A stretch of 64,000 nt of DNA from an uncultured Lachnospiraceae bacterium (GTDB taxonomy: Bacteria > Bacillota > Clostridia > Lachnospirales > Lachnospiraceae): assembly GCA_900317555.1 (NCBI GenBank), contig ONHF01000006.1, forward strand, positions 62,001-126,000. Reading direction: 5' to 3'. Below, piece after piece: positions 1 to 7,323 of this stretch. The position numbers and the translations under genes are program-made. Numbering within the stretch: position 1 is the first letter of the stretch; the number at the start of each line of letters is the position of its first letter. A model generated the notes under the pieces. That model was not told the origin of the DNA and did no database searches. It saw only the letters and a list, made by a program, of their open reading frames with translations.

Positions 1-918
1 TATTTTCCGGTGCTTTCGACGTCGGAACTGACTTATGAAGTTCAGAAGACAGAGTCGGGACCGCTGGATGTTCTCGTCAACATGTTTCCGTCCAACTTTC
101 TTTCTCCGATTGTGGATGCCAACATGCTGCAGGTCATCGTCATGGCGCTGTTCATCGGTTTCGCAATTATTCTGCTTGGAGATAAGGCAAAAAATGCCGT
201 AAACGGCATCAACCTGTGGAATGAGATTTTCATGAAGGTCATGGAGCTTGTTCTGCGTCTGTCGCCGGTCGGCGTCTTCTGCCTGCTGTGCCCTGTCATT
301 GCGCAGAACGGCAGCGCAGTCATCGGATCGCTCGCGAAGGTGCTGCTGGTTGCTTACATCGCTTACGCGGCACATGCCCTGATCGTATATTCGCTTGCGG
401 TGCGCACGCTTGGCGGCCTTAGTCCTGCCACGTTTTTCAAGGAAATGATGCCTGCAATACTGTTTGCCTTTTCCAGCGCGTCCAGCGTCGGAACGCTGCC
501 GATTAATCTGAAATGCACGCAGAAGCTCGGCGCGTCCAAGGAGGTCAGCTCTTTTGTTTTACCCCTCGGAGCAACCATTAACATGGACGGAACCGCGATC
601 TATCAGGGCGTGTGCGCGGTTTTCATCGCCTCCTGCTACGGCATTTCGCTGACACCGTCCCAGATGCTGACCATTGTTCTTACGGCGACGCTTGCTTCAA
701 TCGGTACTGCCGGTGTTCCGGGTTCGGGCATGATTATGCTTTCGATGGTGCTCGCCTCTGTCGGCCTTCCGGTGGACGGCATCGCGCTCGTTGCAGGTGT
801 TGACAGAATTTTTGATATGGGGCGCACTACGCTGAATATCACAGGAGATGCTTCCTGCGCGGTCATCGTTTCGCATCTTCTGGACAAAGCGGCGGCTAAG
901 AAAAAGGCGGTGAAATGA
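1..918 (+). CDS. Dicarboxylate/amino acid:cation symporter (DAACS family), 5'-truncated by window edge
   Basis: This is the C-terminal part of a secondary transporter that moves an acidic or neutral amino acid or dicarboxylate with Na+ or H+. The frame is open from base 1 and the start lies left of the window; the GTG at 10 is only an internal codon. About 305 residues are visible. Family signatures are the serine-rich re-entrant loop SSASSVGTLP, the NMDGT motif in LGATINMDGTAIYQG, the second hairpin AGVPGSGMIMLS, and the TM8 element DRIFDMGRTTLNITGD, where the conserved Asp and Asn help bind substrate and cation. It ends in a lysine-rich tail. The stop overlaps the next start (ATGA), so the two are probably co-transcribed. 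The substrate cannot be told. A second member of the superfamily, SstT, is at 9423. Confidence 0.9.
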   Translation, partial: YFPVLSTSELTYEVQKTESGPLDVLVNMFPSNFLSPIVDANMLQVIVMALFIGFAIILLGDKAKNAVNGINLWNEIFMKVMELVLRLSPVGVFCLLCPVIAQNGSAVIGSLAKVLLVAYIAYAAHALIVYSLAVRTLGGLSPATFFKEMMPAILFAFSSASSVGTLPINLKCTQKLGASKEVSSFVLPLGATINMDGTAIYQGVCAVFIASCYGISLTPSQMLTIVLTATLASIGTAGVPGSGMIMLSMVLASVGLPVDGIALVAGVDRIFDMGRTTLNITGDASCAVIVSHLLDKAAAKKKAVK

Positions 919-1736
919 GTTTCCCGGACGGTGGCGGCACCGCTTTTTCCGCGCTGGCCTTTCTAACCGGCGGGCAGGAGCTGACACCGGATATGTTCCT
1001 GGTTGTCTGTCCGCTGCTTTTTCTCGCCGGTTTTGTGGACTCGATCGCTGGCGGTGGCGGACTGATTTCACTGCCGGCCTATCTGGCCGCCGGACTGCCT
1101 CCGCACATGGCGGTCGCGACCAACAAGCTTTCCTCGACCTGCGGGACTGCCCTTACAACAATCCGATTCATCAGAAAACGTCTTGTGAATCTCAAGGTCG
1201 CACTTGCGTCTGTCATCACGGGCATTGCGGGTTCGTACCTTGGCGCAAAGATTTCGCTTCTGATTCCGGCATTCATCCTGCGGAGAATACTGTTTGCGGT
1301 GCTGCCTGCAGCGGCCTTTTTTGTCCTGAACAGAAAACTGTTCAAAGACCGCGGAGAGGGAAGGGCGGAGCCGGACGCAAGGACAATTGTGACCGCGATG
1401 GCTTCGGCTTTTGTCATCGGTATCTACGACGGAATCTACGGCCCGGGAACAGGAACGTTCCTGATCATTGCGTTTACGGTTTTTGCGAAGCTGTCCGTGA
1501 CGAGCGCAAACGCGCAGGCAAAGGTCATCAACCTGACGACCAATATCACTTCTCTCGCGATTTTTCTGCTGCACGGACAGGTTGTCATTCTTCTGGGACT
1601 TGCCGCGGCGGCATGCAACATGGCCGGAAACTACGCGGGCTCCGGCATGGTGATGGACAAAGGCGCGAAAATTGTGCGCCCGGTCATTATCTTTGTTCTC
1701 GCGCTGCTTCTGCTGCGGCTGGCAGCAGGGTCGTAG
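915..1736 (+). CDS. TSUP/TauE-SafE family membrane permease
   Basis: A 273-residue integral membrane protein of the TSUP (TauE/SafE) family, whose members export or import sulfite, sulfoacetate or related small organosulfur and carboxylate anions. The first half carries the family signature: GFVDSIAGGGGLISLP followed by ATNKLSSTCGT. The second half repeats it in degenerate form (IYDGIYGPGTGTF, then ANAQAKVINLTTN), as expected for this internally duplicated fold. About seven or eight hydrophobic segments are visible. The ATG overlaps the upstream stop and has a weak GGCGG ribosome site; an internal ATG at 993 would remove a poorly conserved 26-residue lead. Translational coupling to the upstream symporter suggests a linked transport role, but the substrate is unknown. 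Confidence 0.85.
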   Translation: MSFPDGGGTAFSALAFLTGGQELTPDMFLVVCPLLFLAGFVDSIAGGGGLISLPAYLAAGLPPHMAVATNKLSSTCGTALTTIRFIRKRLVNLKVALASVITGIAGSYLGAKISLLIPAFILRRILFAVLPAAAFFVLNRKLFKDRGEGRAEPDARTIVTAMASAFVIGIYDGIYGPGTGTFLIIAFTVFAKLSVTSANAQAKVINLTTNITSLAIFLLHGQVVILLGLAAAACNMAGNYAGSGMVMDKGAKIVRPVIIFVLALLLLRLAAGS

Positions 1737-1808
1737 GAGAACCCGCGGACGCGGCAGTGACGCGTGTGCGGAAGATATGGAAAAACAGCTGCGCACGCAG
1801 CAGAGCCT

Positions 1809-2882
1809 ATGGAAAAAGTACTTGAATACACCCTCCGGGAAGAGGATCTTGCGATCACTGCCGGAGGGCTTGTCAATTTAATTCTGAAAAACTGTGTCCG
1901 GGTCACCGGTCATGAAATCAGCGCCGCAAAATTCACCAGGGATGGCATTACCTGCGGCGGCAGAACCGTCCATGTCAGCGAACGCATTCTTCCGGGACAG
2001 ACGCTGCGCGTCGTCCTGCCGGAGGACGAGAGGCAGGCCGGAAAGATTCTTCCTGTGGAACCGCCGGAAGATCTTGATATTCTTTACGAAGATGAAGACC
2101 TTGTCATCGTGAACAAACCCGCGGGCACAGCCGTGCATCCGTCTCCCGGACATTATAAAGGCACCATGGCGAACTATCTTGCCTATCATTTGCAGCAGCA
2201 GGGGCAGGGCAGCGTCTGCCGCATCATCGGAAGGCTGGACAAGGAGACTTCGGGGGCACTTGTTTTCGCGAAAAACAGAGCCGGCGCGGCAAGACTCACC
2301 CGCGAAAGGCAAAGCGGGGAATTCCAGAGAACCTATCTTGCGCTTGTGGAGAACCTCTTTCCGCAGGACGCGGACAAAGGCGTCATAGATGCTGACATTG
2401 ACAGAATCCCCGGCGTTCTGCTGAAAAGGCGGATTGTGGACAAAGGCACCGGAGAACGCGCGGTGACGCACTACCGTGTTCTTCGACAGAGCGGAACACA
2501 CGCGCTTGTCCGGTGCCGGCTGGAAACCGGGCGGACCCATCAGATCCGGCTGCATATGGCAGGCATCGGCCATCCGCTCTGCGGTGACAGAATATACGGC
2601 AGCCACGCGCCGGCACCGAAGACAGACCTGCTGGCAGCTGAAGATTCCGACAATGAATATGTTTTTCATAAAAAGACAGAATGTATTCATGAAGCGGACG
2701 ACATTTTCTCCGATTCGTCGGAAAGAGCGATGCTGCACGCGGCAGCGCTCCGTCTGCTCCAGCCGTTCACCGGATTGGAAATATCAGTGATCGCGCCGCT
2801 TCCGGAAGACTTTGTATATAAATGCAGAAGTTATGGAATAATGGTGCCGGATTATACGGAAACAGACGACAATCGTACATAG
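1809..2882 (+). CDS. RluA family pseudouridine synthase
   Basis: This enzyme converts uridine to pseudouridine in rRNA or tRNA. With the ATG at 1809 the protein has 357 residues; the frame also opens at a GTG at 1764, which would add 15 unconserved residues, so 1809 is preferred although no strong ribosome site is seen. An S4-like N-terminal region (residues about 1-75) precedes the catalytic domain. The catalytic aspartate is D144 in IIGRLDKETSG. Other family marks are VNKPAGTAVHPSPGHYKGT, RTYLALVE and LETGRTHQIRLHMAGIGHPLCGD. A segment of about 45 residues inserted after GDRIYG (rich in Asp and Glu) is longer than in RluD-type enzymes. The exact target uridine cannot be assigned. A hairpin follows the stop. 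Confidence 0.88.
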   Translation: MEKVLEYTLREEDLAITAGGLVNLILKNCVRVTGHEISAAKFTRDGITCGGRTVHVSERILPGQTLRVVLPEDERQAGKILPVEPPEDLDILYEDEDLVIVNKPAGTAVHPSPGHYKGTMANYLAYHLQQQGQGSVCRIIGRLDKETSGALVFAKNRAGAARLTRERQSGEFQRTYLALVENLFPQDADKGVIDADIDRIPGVLLKRRIVDKGTGERAVTHYRVLRQSGTHALVRCRLETGRTHQIRLHMAGIGHPLCGDRIYGSHAPAPKTDLLAAEDSDNEYVFHKKTECIHEADDIFSDSSERAMLHAAALRLLQPFTGLEISVIAPLPEDFVYKCRSYGIMVPDYTETDDNRT

Positions 2883-2910
2883 AATGTCCGCGAAAGACGG
2901 ACATTTGTGT
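2883..2910 (+). terminator. Candidate terminator after the pseudouridine synthase
   Basis: An 8-bp stem, AATGTCCG (2883-2890) with CGGACATT (2898-2905), closes a 7-nt loop directly after the stop. The tail is only weakly T-rich (TTGTGTAATT), so termination may be partial. Confidence 0.4.
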
Positions 2911-2919
2911 AATTCATCC

Positions 2920-2948
2920 TTGACAGACAGTGGATGCGTTATTAAAAT
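2920..2948 (+). promoter_or_regulatory. Promoter of the opp operon
   Basis: TTGACA (2920-2925) and TAAAAT (2943-2948) are separated by exactly 17 bp, nearly the ideal sigma-A form. Transcription would start near 2955, giving a leader of about 145 nt before oppB that contains a terminator hairpin. Confidence 0.8.
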
Positions 2949-2995
2949 AGTTTCAAACCTTTGCCTTACGGCGACAGATTATAGAAATTCCTGGT

Positions 2996-3031
2996 GCAAT
3001 GGTGCGCGGGGTGCCATTGCTTTTTTTATTT
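2996..3031 (+). terminator. Intrinsic terminator inside the opp leader (possible attenuator)
   Basis: GCAATGG (2996-3002) pairs with CCATTGC (3014-3020) and is followed at once by seven T residues (3021-3027) and ATTT. It lies between the strong promoter at 2920 and oppB, so it would stop transcription about 75 nt after initiation unless antiterminated. It does not match a riboswitch class I recognise; no leader peptide or T-box motif is seen. Confidence 0.65.
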
Positions 3032-3098
3032 CCTTTTGATTTGCTCTGCTAAAGCATTGGTGCACTGAATTTACAAGAATCAAAGAGAGGACAGAAAG

Positions 3099-4010
3099 TT
3101 GGCTAAGTACATCGTAAAGAGAGTCATACTGGCAGTGATTACCATGTTCCTGATCTGCTTCATTACGTTCTTCGCCATGAACGCGATCCCCGGCGGACCG
3201 TTCAACGGCGAAAAGGCGAAATCGGAAGCGGTTATGCAGGTACTGAACGAGAGATACGGGCTCGACAAGCCGGTTGGCGTACAGTTTGTTAATTATATGA
3301 AGAACATTCTGCACGGTGATTTCGGCGTTTCGCTCAAGAACGGCCGTGACATCGCGCTGACCATCCGCACACGTTTCGCAGTGTCCGCAAAGCTGGGACT
3401 GATGGCAATTGTCGTAGCTCTGATCTTCGGCGTTATACTTGGCTGTGTTGCCGCTCTGAACCGTAACAAGTGGCCGGATCATATCATCATCTTTTTCGTC
3501 ACTCTGTTTACGGCAATGCCGTCCTTCGTCATGGCTTCGTTCCTGCTGCTGATTTTCTGTATTCAGCTCAAGATCGTGCCGGTATGGAGCACCACGTCGC
3601 ATACGTACATCCTTCCGGTTATTTCCCTCGCGCTTTCGCCGATGGCAACCATCACGCGTCTTACGAAGACTTCCATGCTGGACGCGCTCGGGCAGGACTA
3701 TGTCCGCACCGCAAGAGCGAAGGGCGTTAAACCGGTCAAGGTCATCTTTGTCCATACACTCCGGAACGCGCTGATCCCGGTCATCACTTATGTCGGACCT
3801 TTAACGGCAGCGATCCTGACAGGTTCCCTTGTCGTCGAGAACATCTTCACAATCGGCGGCCTCGGATCGGAGTTCGTCAACTCCATCACGAACCGTGATT
3901 ATACAATGATCATGGGTGTCACGATTTTCCTTGCCGTCATCATGGTTGCAATGAATCTGATCAGCGACCTTGTTTACAAGCTGATCGATCCCAGAATCCA
4001 GTTAGACTAA
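3099..4010 (+). CDS. oppB: Oligopeptide ABC transporter permease OppB
   Basis: A 303-residue inner-membrane permease, one of two forming the channel of a peptide importer. About six hydrophobic segments are visible, the first at residues 8-28, followed by the extracellular segment typical of OppB/DppB. The cytoplasmic EAA loop that docks on the ATPase is clear: MLDALGQDYVRTARAKGV, followed by the HTLRNALIPVIT segment. The start is TTG at 3099, supported by AGAGAGGA at 3084-3091; no ATG fits. It is first in oppBCDF, 15 bp ahead of oppC, driven by the promoter at 2920. Family knowledge assigns peptides as the likely substrate; dipeptide or nickel transport cannot be excluded from the permease alone. 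Confidence 0.92.
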   Translation: MAKYIVKRVILAVITMFLICFITFFAMNAIPGGPFNGEKAKSEAVMQVLNERYGLDKPVGVQFVNYMKNILHGDFGVSLKNGRDIALTIRTRFAVSAKLGLMAIVVALIFGVILGCVAALNRNKWPDHIIIFFVTLFTAMPSFVMASFLLLIFCIQLKIVPVWSTTSHTYILPVISLALSPMATITRLTKTSMLDALGQDYVRTARAKGVKPVKVIFVHTLRNALIPVITYVGPLTAAILTGSLVVENIFTIGGLGSEFVNSITNRDYTMIMGVTIFLAVIMVAMNLISDLVYKLIDPRIQLD

Positions 4011-4025
4011 TCCGGAGGTATTTGA

Positions 4026-5105
4026 ATGGAACCGAATTATGATATTCCCGCACCGAAGAAACATGCACTCAGCCTCCACGTGGATCCGTCGAAATTCGAA
4101 AAGGCAACTGCGGACGAGAAGAAGCAGCAGGACGTTATGGCCGAGTCCACAACATTTTTCAAAGACGGCTGCCGCCGGCTTATGAAGAATCCGCTTGCGG
4201 TTATGTCCATGATCATTCTGCTTATAGTGATCCTGATCATGGTTTTCGCGCCGATGGTAGTTCCCTACAGCTATGACGGCATCATCACGGTTGAAGGCGT
4301 AAGAGACAAACAGGCCGCCAACTTAAAGCCTTTTGAGTACTCGCCCAGAGAACAGCAGTACATGCAGAAGTACAATGTGAAGGTTTTCCCGCATATCATG
4401 GGAACCGATGAGCTCTGCCGTGACTATTTCATCCGTGTCGTTTACGGCGCGAGGGTTTCTTTCCTTGTCGGCGTATTCGCGAGTCTGATGGTTCTCATTA
4501 TCGGAACGCTTTACGGCGCGATCTCAGGATATATGGGAGGGCGGACGGATCTGATCATGATGCGTATTGTCGATATCATTTATTCGCTGCCCGACATCCT
4601 GATCATCATCCTTCTCGCTGTTGTCTTCAAGGAGACGATGGATTTCTCAAAACTGCCCGTCATCGGAAAGCTCGGCACGAACATGGTTTCGATGTTCATT
4701 GTTTTCGGACTGTTATACTGGGTCGGCATGGCAAGACTTGTCCGCGGACAGATTCTGGGAATCAAACAGAACGAGTACGTTCTTGCCGCGAAGTCCATGG
4801 GCGCCTCTTCCGGAAGAATCATCTGGAAGCATATTCTGCCGAACTGCCTTTCCGTCATTATCATCACGACGGCGCAGGAGATTCCCGCCGCGATTTTCAC
4901 AGAGTCGTATCTGTCCTTTATCGGCCTGGGTGTCGCTCTGCCGATGCCGTCTCTCGGCTCGCTCGCGAACGCGGCACGTTCAGGCATGCAGTCCTATCCG
5001 TGGAAACTTGTTTTCCCCGCGGTTGCGATCATTCTGATCGTTCTGGCGTTCAACCTGATCGGCGACGCGATGCGTGACGCATTCGACCCTAAGCTCAAAC
5101 AGTGA
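4026..5105 (+). CDS. oppC: Oligopeptide ABC transporter permease OppC
   Basis: The second channel subunit, 359 residues. A cytoplasmic N-terminal region of about 60 residues precedes the first membrane segment (about 62-80), as in OppC proteins of Clostridia. A periplasm-facing domain (about 85-135) follows, then the core with LVGVFASLMVLIIGTLYGA and the EAA loop YVLAAKSMGASSGRIIWKHI. The C-terminal half ends in the usual SYLSFIGLGVALPMPSLG and GDAMRDAFDPK motifs. The ATG has an ATCCGGAGGT ribosome site and lies 15 bp after oppB. It acts with OppB, OppD, OppF and the binding protein encoded downstream. Confidence 0.92.
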   Translation: MEPNYDIPAPKKHALSLHVDPSKFEKATADEKKQQDVMAESTTFFKDGCRRLMKNPLAVMSMIILLIVILIMVFAPMVVPYSYDGIITVEGVRDKQAANLKPFEYSPREQQYMQKYNVKVFPHIMGTDELCRDYFIRVVYGARVSFLVGVFASLMVLIIGTLYGAISGYMGGRTDLIMMRIVDIIYSLPDILIIILLAVVFKETMDFSKLPVIGKLGTNMVSMFIVFGLLYWVGMARLVRGQILGIKQNEYVLAAKSMGASSGRIIWKHILPNCLSVIIITTAQEIPAAIFTESYLSFIGLGVALPMPSLGSLANAARSGMQSYPWKLVFPAVAIILIVLAFNLIGDAMRDAFDPKLKQ

Positions 5106-5122
5106 TTCAGAAAGGAACCGAA

Positions 5123-6196
5123 ATGGCAGTTACAGAGAAAAACGCAGCGCAGAAAGTAAAAGAGAACGAAGAGGACGCGCTCCTTTCCGTCCGCGATTTA
5201 CATACATCCTTCTTCACGGATTCCGGCGAAGTGCAGGCTGTGAATGGTGTTTCCTTCAATCTTAAGAAGGGCAAGATCCTCGGTGTAGTAGGCGAGTCCG
5301 GTTCGGGTAAATCCGTCACGGCATATTCGATCATGCAGATTCTTGCGGAGACCGGCAAGGTCGTTAAGGGCGAGATTTTATACAAGGGTGAGAACATCCT
5401 GAACTATTCCAAAAAGCAGATGGAGGATTTCAGAGGTGACAAATGCTCGATCATTTTTCAGGATCCCATGACGTCGCTCAATCCTACCTTTACCGTGGGC
5501 TGGCAGCTGCGCGAGGCACTGCAGCTTCACACCAAATACAAGTCAAGATCCGCCGCAAACAGACGCGCGATAGAGCTGCTCGAGATGGTCGGCGTCAATG
5601 AGCCGGAAAGCCGGATCAAGCAGTATCCGTTCGAACTCTCCGGCGGTATGCGGCAGCGTGTCATGATCGCGATGGCACTTGCCTGCGAGCCGGATATCCT
5701 GATTGCGGACGAACCGACAACCGCGCTCGACGTTACAATTCAGGCGCAGATTCTCGAGCTGATGAAAGATCTGCAGAAGCAGCTCGGCATGGCGATCATT
5801 CTTGTTACGCACGACCTCGGTGTCATCGCGTCCATGTGCGACGAGATTATTGTCATGTACGGCGGCCGTGTCTGCGAGAGAGGAACTGCGGACGACATCT
5901 TCTACAGACCCTGTCATGAGTACACCAAGGGCCTTTTGAGATCGATCCCGAATGTCAATAACATGAAGGAGAAGCTTATCCCGATCGGAGGCACGCCGAT
6001 CAATATGCTGGCGATGCCAAAGGGATGCGCGTTCTGCCCCAGATGCGAGAACGCCATGAAGATCTGCCTGGATGAAAAGCCCGAAGAGATGCAGATGCCG
6101 GACGGGCATTACGCGGCATGCTGGCTGAATGTGAAGAAGGCTTATGAAGAAGAAAAGGCAGCGGAAGCTGCAGGAACCCGGGAGGCAGACGCGTAA
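5123..6196 (+). CDS. oppD: Oligopeptide ABC transporter ATP-binding protein OppD
   Basis: One of two ATPases powering the importer; 357 residues from the ATG at 5123. The frame is also open to a GTG at 5102, but AAAGGAA at 5111-5117 is correctly placed for 5123. Walker A is GESGSGKS (57-64), the Q-loop IIFQDPMTSLNP, the signature LSGGMRQ (172-178), Walker B ILIADE (Glu197) and the switch histidine is in VTHDLG. The C-terminal OppD/F extension has the cysteine cluster CAFCPRCENAMKIC, which in related proteins can bind an iron-sulfur cluster, and CW near the end. The last base of its TAA is the first base of the oppF start. Confidence 0.95.
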   Translation: MAVTEKNAAQKVKENEEDALLSVRDLHTSFFTDSGEVQAVNGVSFNLKKGKILGVVGESGSGKSVTAYSIMQILAETGKVVKGEILYKGENILNYSKKQMEDFRGDKCSIIFQDPMTSLNPTFTVGWQLREALQLHTKYKSRSAANRRAIELLEMVGVNEPESRIKQYPFELSGGMRQRVMIAMALACEPDILIADEPTTALDVTIQAQILELMKDLQKQLGMAIILVTHDLGVIASMCDEIIVMYGGRVCERGTADDIFYRPCHEYTKGLLRSIPNVNNMKEKLIPIGGTPINMLAMPKGCAFCPRCENAMKICLDEKPEEMQMPDGHYAACWLNVKKAYEEEKAAEAAGTREADA

Positions 6197-7176
6197 TGGC
6201 ACAGAACACAAAGAAGAACAGCGAATACCTCGTAGAGGTTCATGACTTAAAAGAATATTTTCCGGTCAAAACAGGCTTGTTTACATCCGTACCGCTCAAA
6301 GCGGTTGACGGCGTGTCCTTCAACATCAAGCCCGGCGAGACGCTGGGACTGGTGGGAGAGTCCGGCTGCGGCAAGACAACGGTCGGCCGTACACTCCTTC
6401 GCCTTTACAAGCCGACCGGCGGCGAGTTTTATTTTAACGGTGAGCTTGTAACAGACAAGAATATCCACAGACTCCGCAAGGAAATGCAGATGGTGTTCCA
6501 GGATCCGTACTCCTCTTTGAATCCCAGAATGACGGTGGAAGACATCATCGGAGAGCCTCTCGATATCCATCATCTGTACGCCAACAAAAAAGAGCGGCAC
6601 GACAAGATCATGGATCTGATGCAGCTTGTCGGCCTCAACGCAGAACACGCAACCAGATACGCGCACGAATTCTCCGGAGGACAGAGACAGAGAATCGGCA
6701 TTGCAAGAGCACTTGCGGTTGATCCCAAGTTCATCGTCTGCGACGAGCCGGTTTCCGCACTGGACGTATCAATTCAGGCGCAGGTCATCAACATGTTCGA
6801 GGAGCTGCAGGAAAAGCTCGGCGTTGCGTACCTGTTCATCGCGCACGATCTTCTGGTTGTACATCATATTTCCCAGAGGATTGCCGTTATGTATCTCGGA
6901 AAGCTGGTCGAGATTGCGGACGCGGATGAGCTGAACAGCAATCCGATTCATCCGTATACGCTTTCGCTCCTGTCCGCGGTTCCGATTCCGGACCCGAAGA
7001 CGGCGAGAGAGTCCAAGCGTATCGTACTCGAAGGCGATGTACCTTCACCGCTGCATATGCCTTCCGGCTGCCCGTTCCGCACAAGATGCCGCTACGCGAC
7101 CGAACAGTGCGCACGGGAGATGCCGGCTCTGACCGACAGAGGAAACGGCCATATGGTTGCCTGCTGGAACAAGTAA
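6196..7176 (+). CDS. oppF: Oligopeptide ABC transporter ATP-binding protein OppF
   Basis: The partner ATPase of OppD, 326 residues. Walker A GESGCGKT is at 54-61, the Q-loop is [12 protein letters not shown], the signature [10 protein letters not shown], Walker [13 protein letters not shown] and the H-loop IAHDL. The C-terminal domain carries the OppF cysteine pattern [16 protein letters not shown] and a final CW pair. The start overlaps the oppD stop by one base (TAATG), with GGGAGG at 6179-6184, so translation is coupled. A promoter and a 147-bp gap separate it from oppA, so the binding protein can be made in excess of the permease. Confidence 0.95.
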   Translation: MAQNTKKNSEYLVEVHDLKEYFPVKTGLFTSVPLKAVDGVSFNIKPGETLGLVGESGCGKTTVGRTLLRLYKPTGGEFYFNGELVTDKNIHRLRKEMQMVFQDPYSSLNPRMTVEDIIGEPLDIHHLYANKKERHDKIMDLMQLVGLNAEHATRYAHEFSGGQRQRIGIARALAVDPKFIVCDEPVSALDVSIQAQVINMFEELQEKLGVAYLFIAHDLLVVHHISQRIAVMYLGKLVEIADADELNSNPIHPYTLSLLSAVPIPDPKTARESKRIVLEGDVPSPLHMPSGCPFRTRCRYATEQCAREMPALTDRGNGHMVACWNK

Positions 7177-7187
7177 GCATGCGGCTG

Positions 7188-7216
7188 TTGCATGTGAAGT
7201 TCCGGAAACGTATAAT
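7188..7216 (+). promoter_or_regulatory. Promoter of oppA
   Basis: TTGCAT (7188-7193) and TATAAT (7211-7216) with a 17-bp spacer. The leader to the ATG at 7324 is about 100 nt and holds two small hairpins: GGAC/GTCC at 7251-7264 and GCGGT/ACCGC at 7278-7293. Confidence 0.8.
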
Positions 7217-7323
7217 TGGATACAATAATGTTCTTATCTTTGGTGATGGCGGACTGTATGGTCCGATATCATAAACTGCGGTAAAATCACCGCGGAAAAT
7301 AATAATCTCTAAGGAGGAGAATT

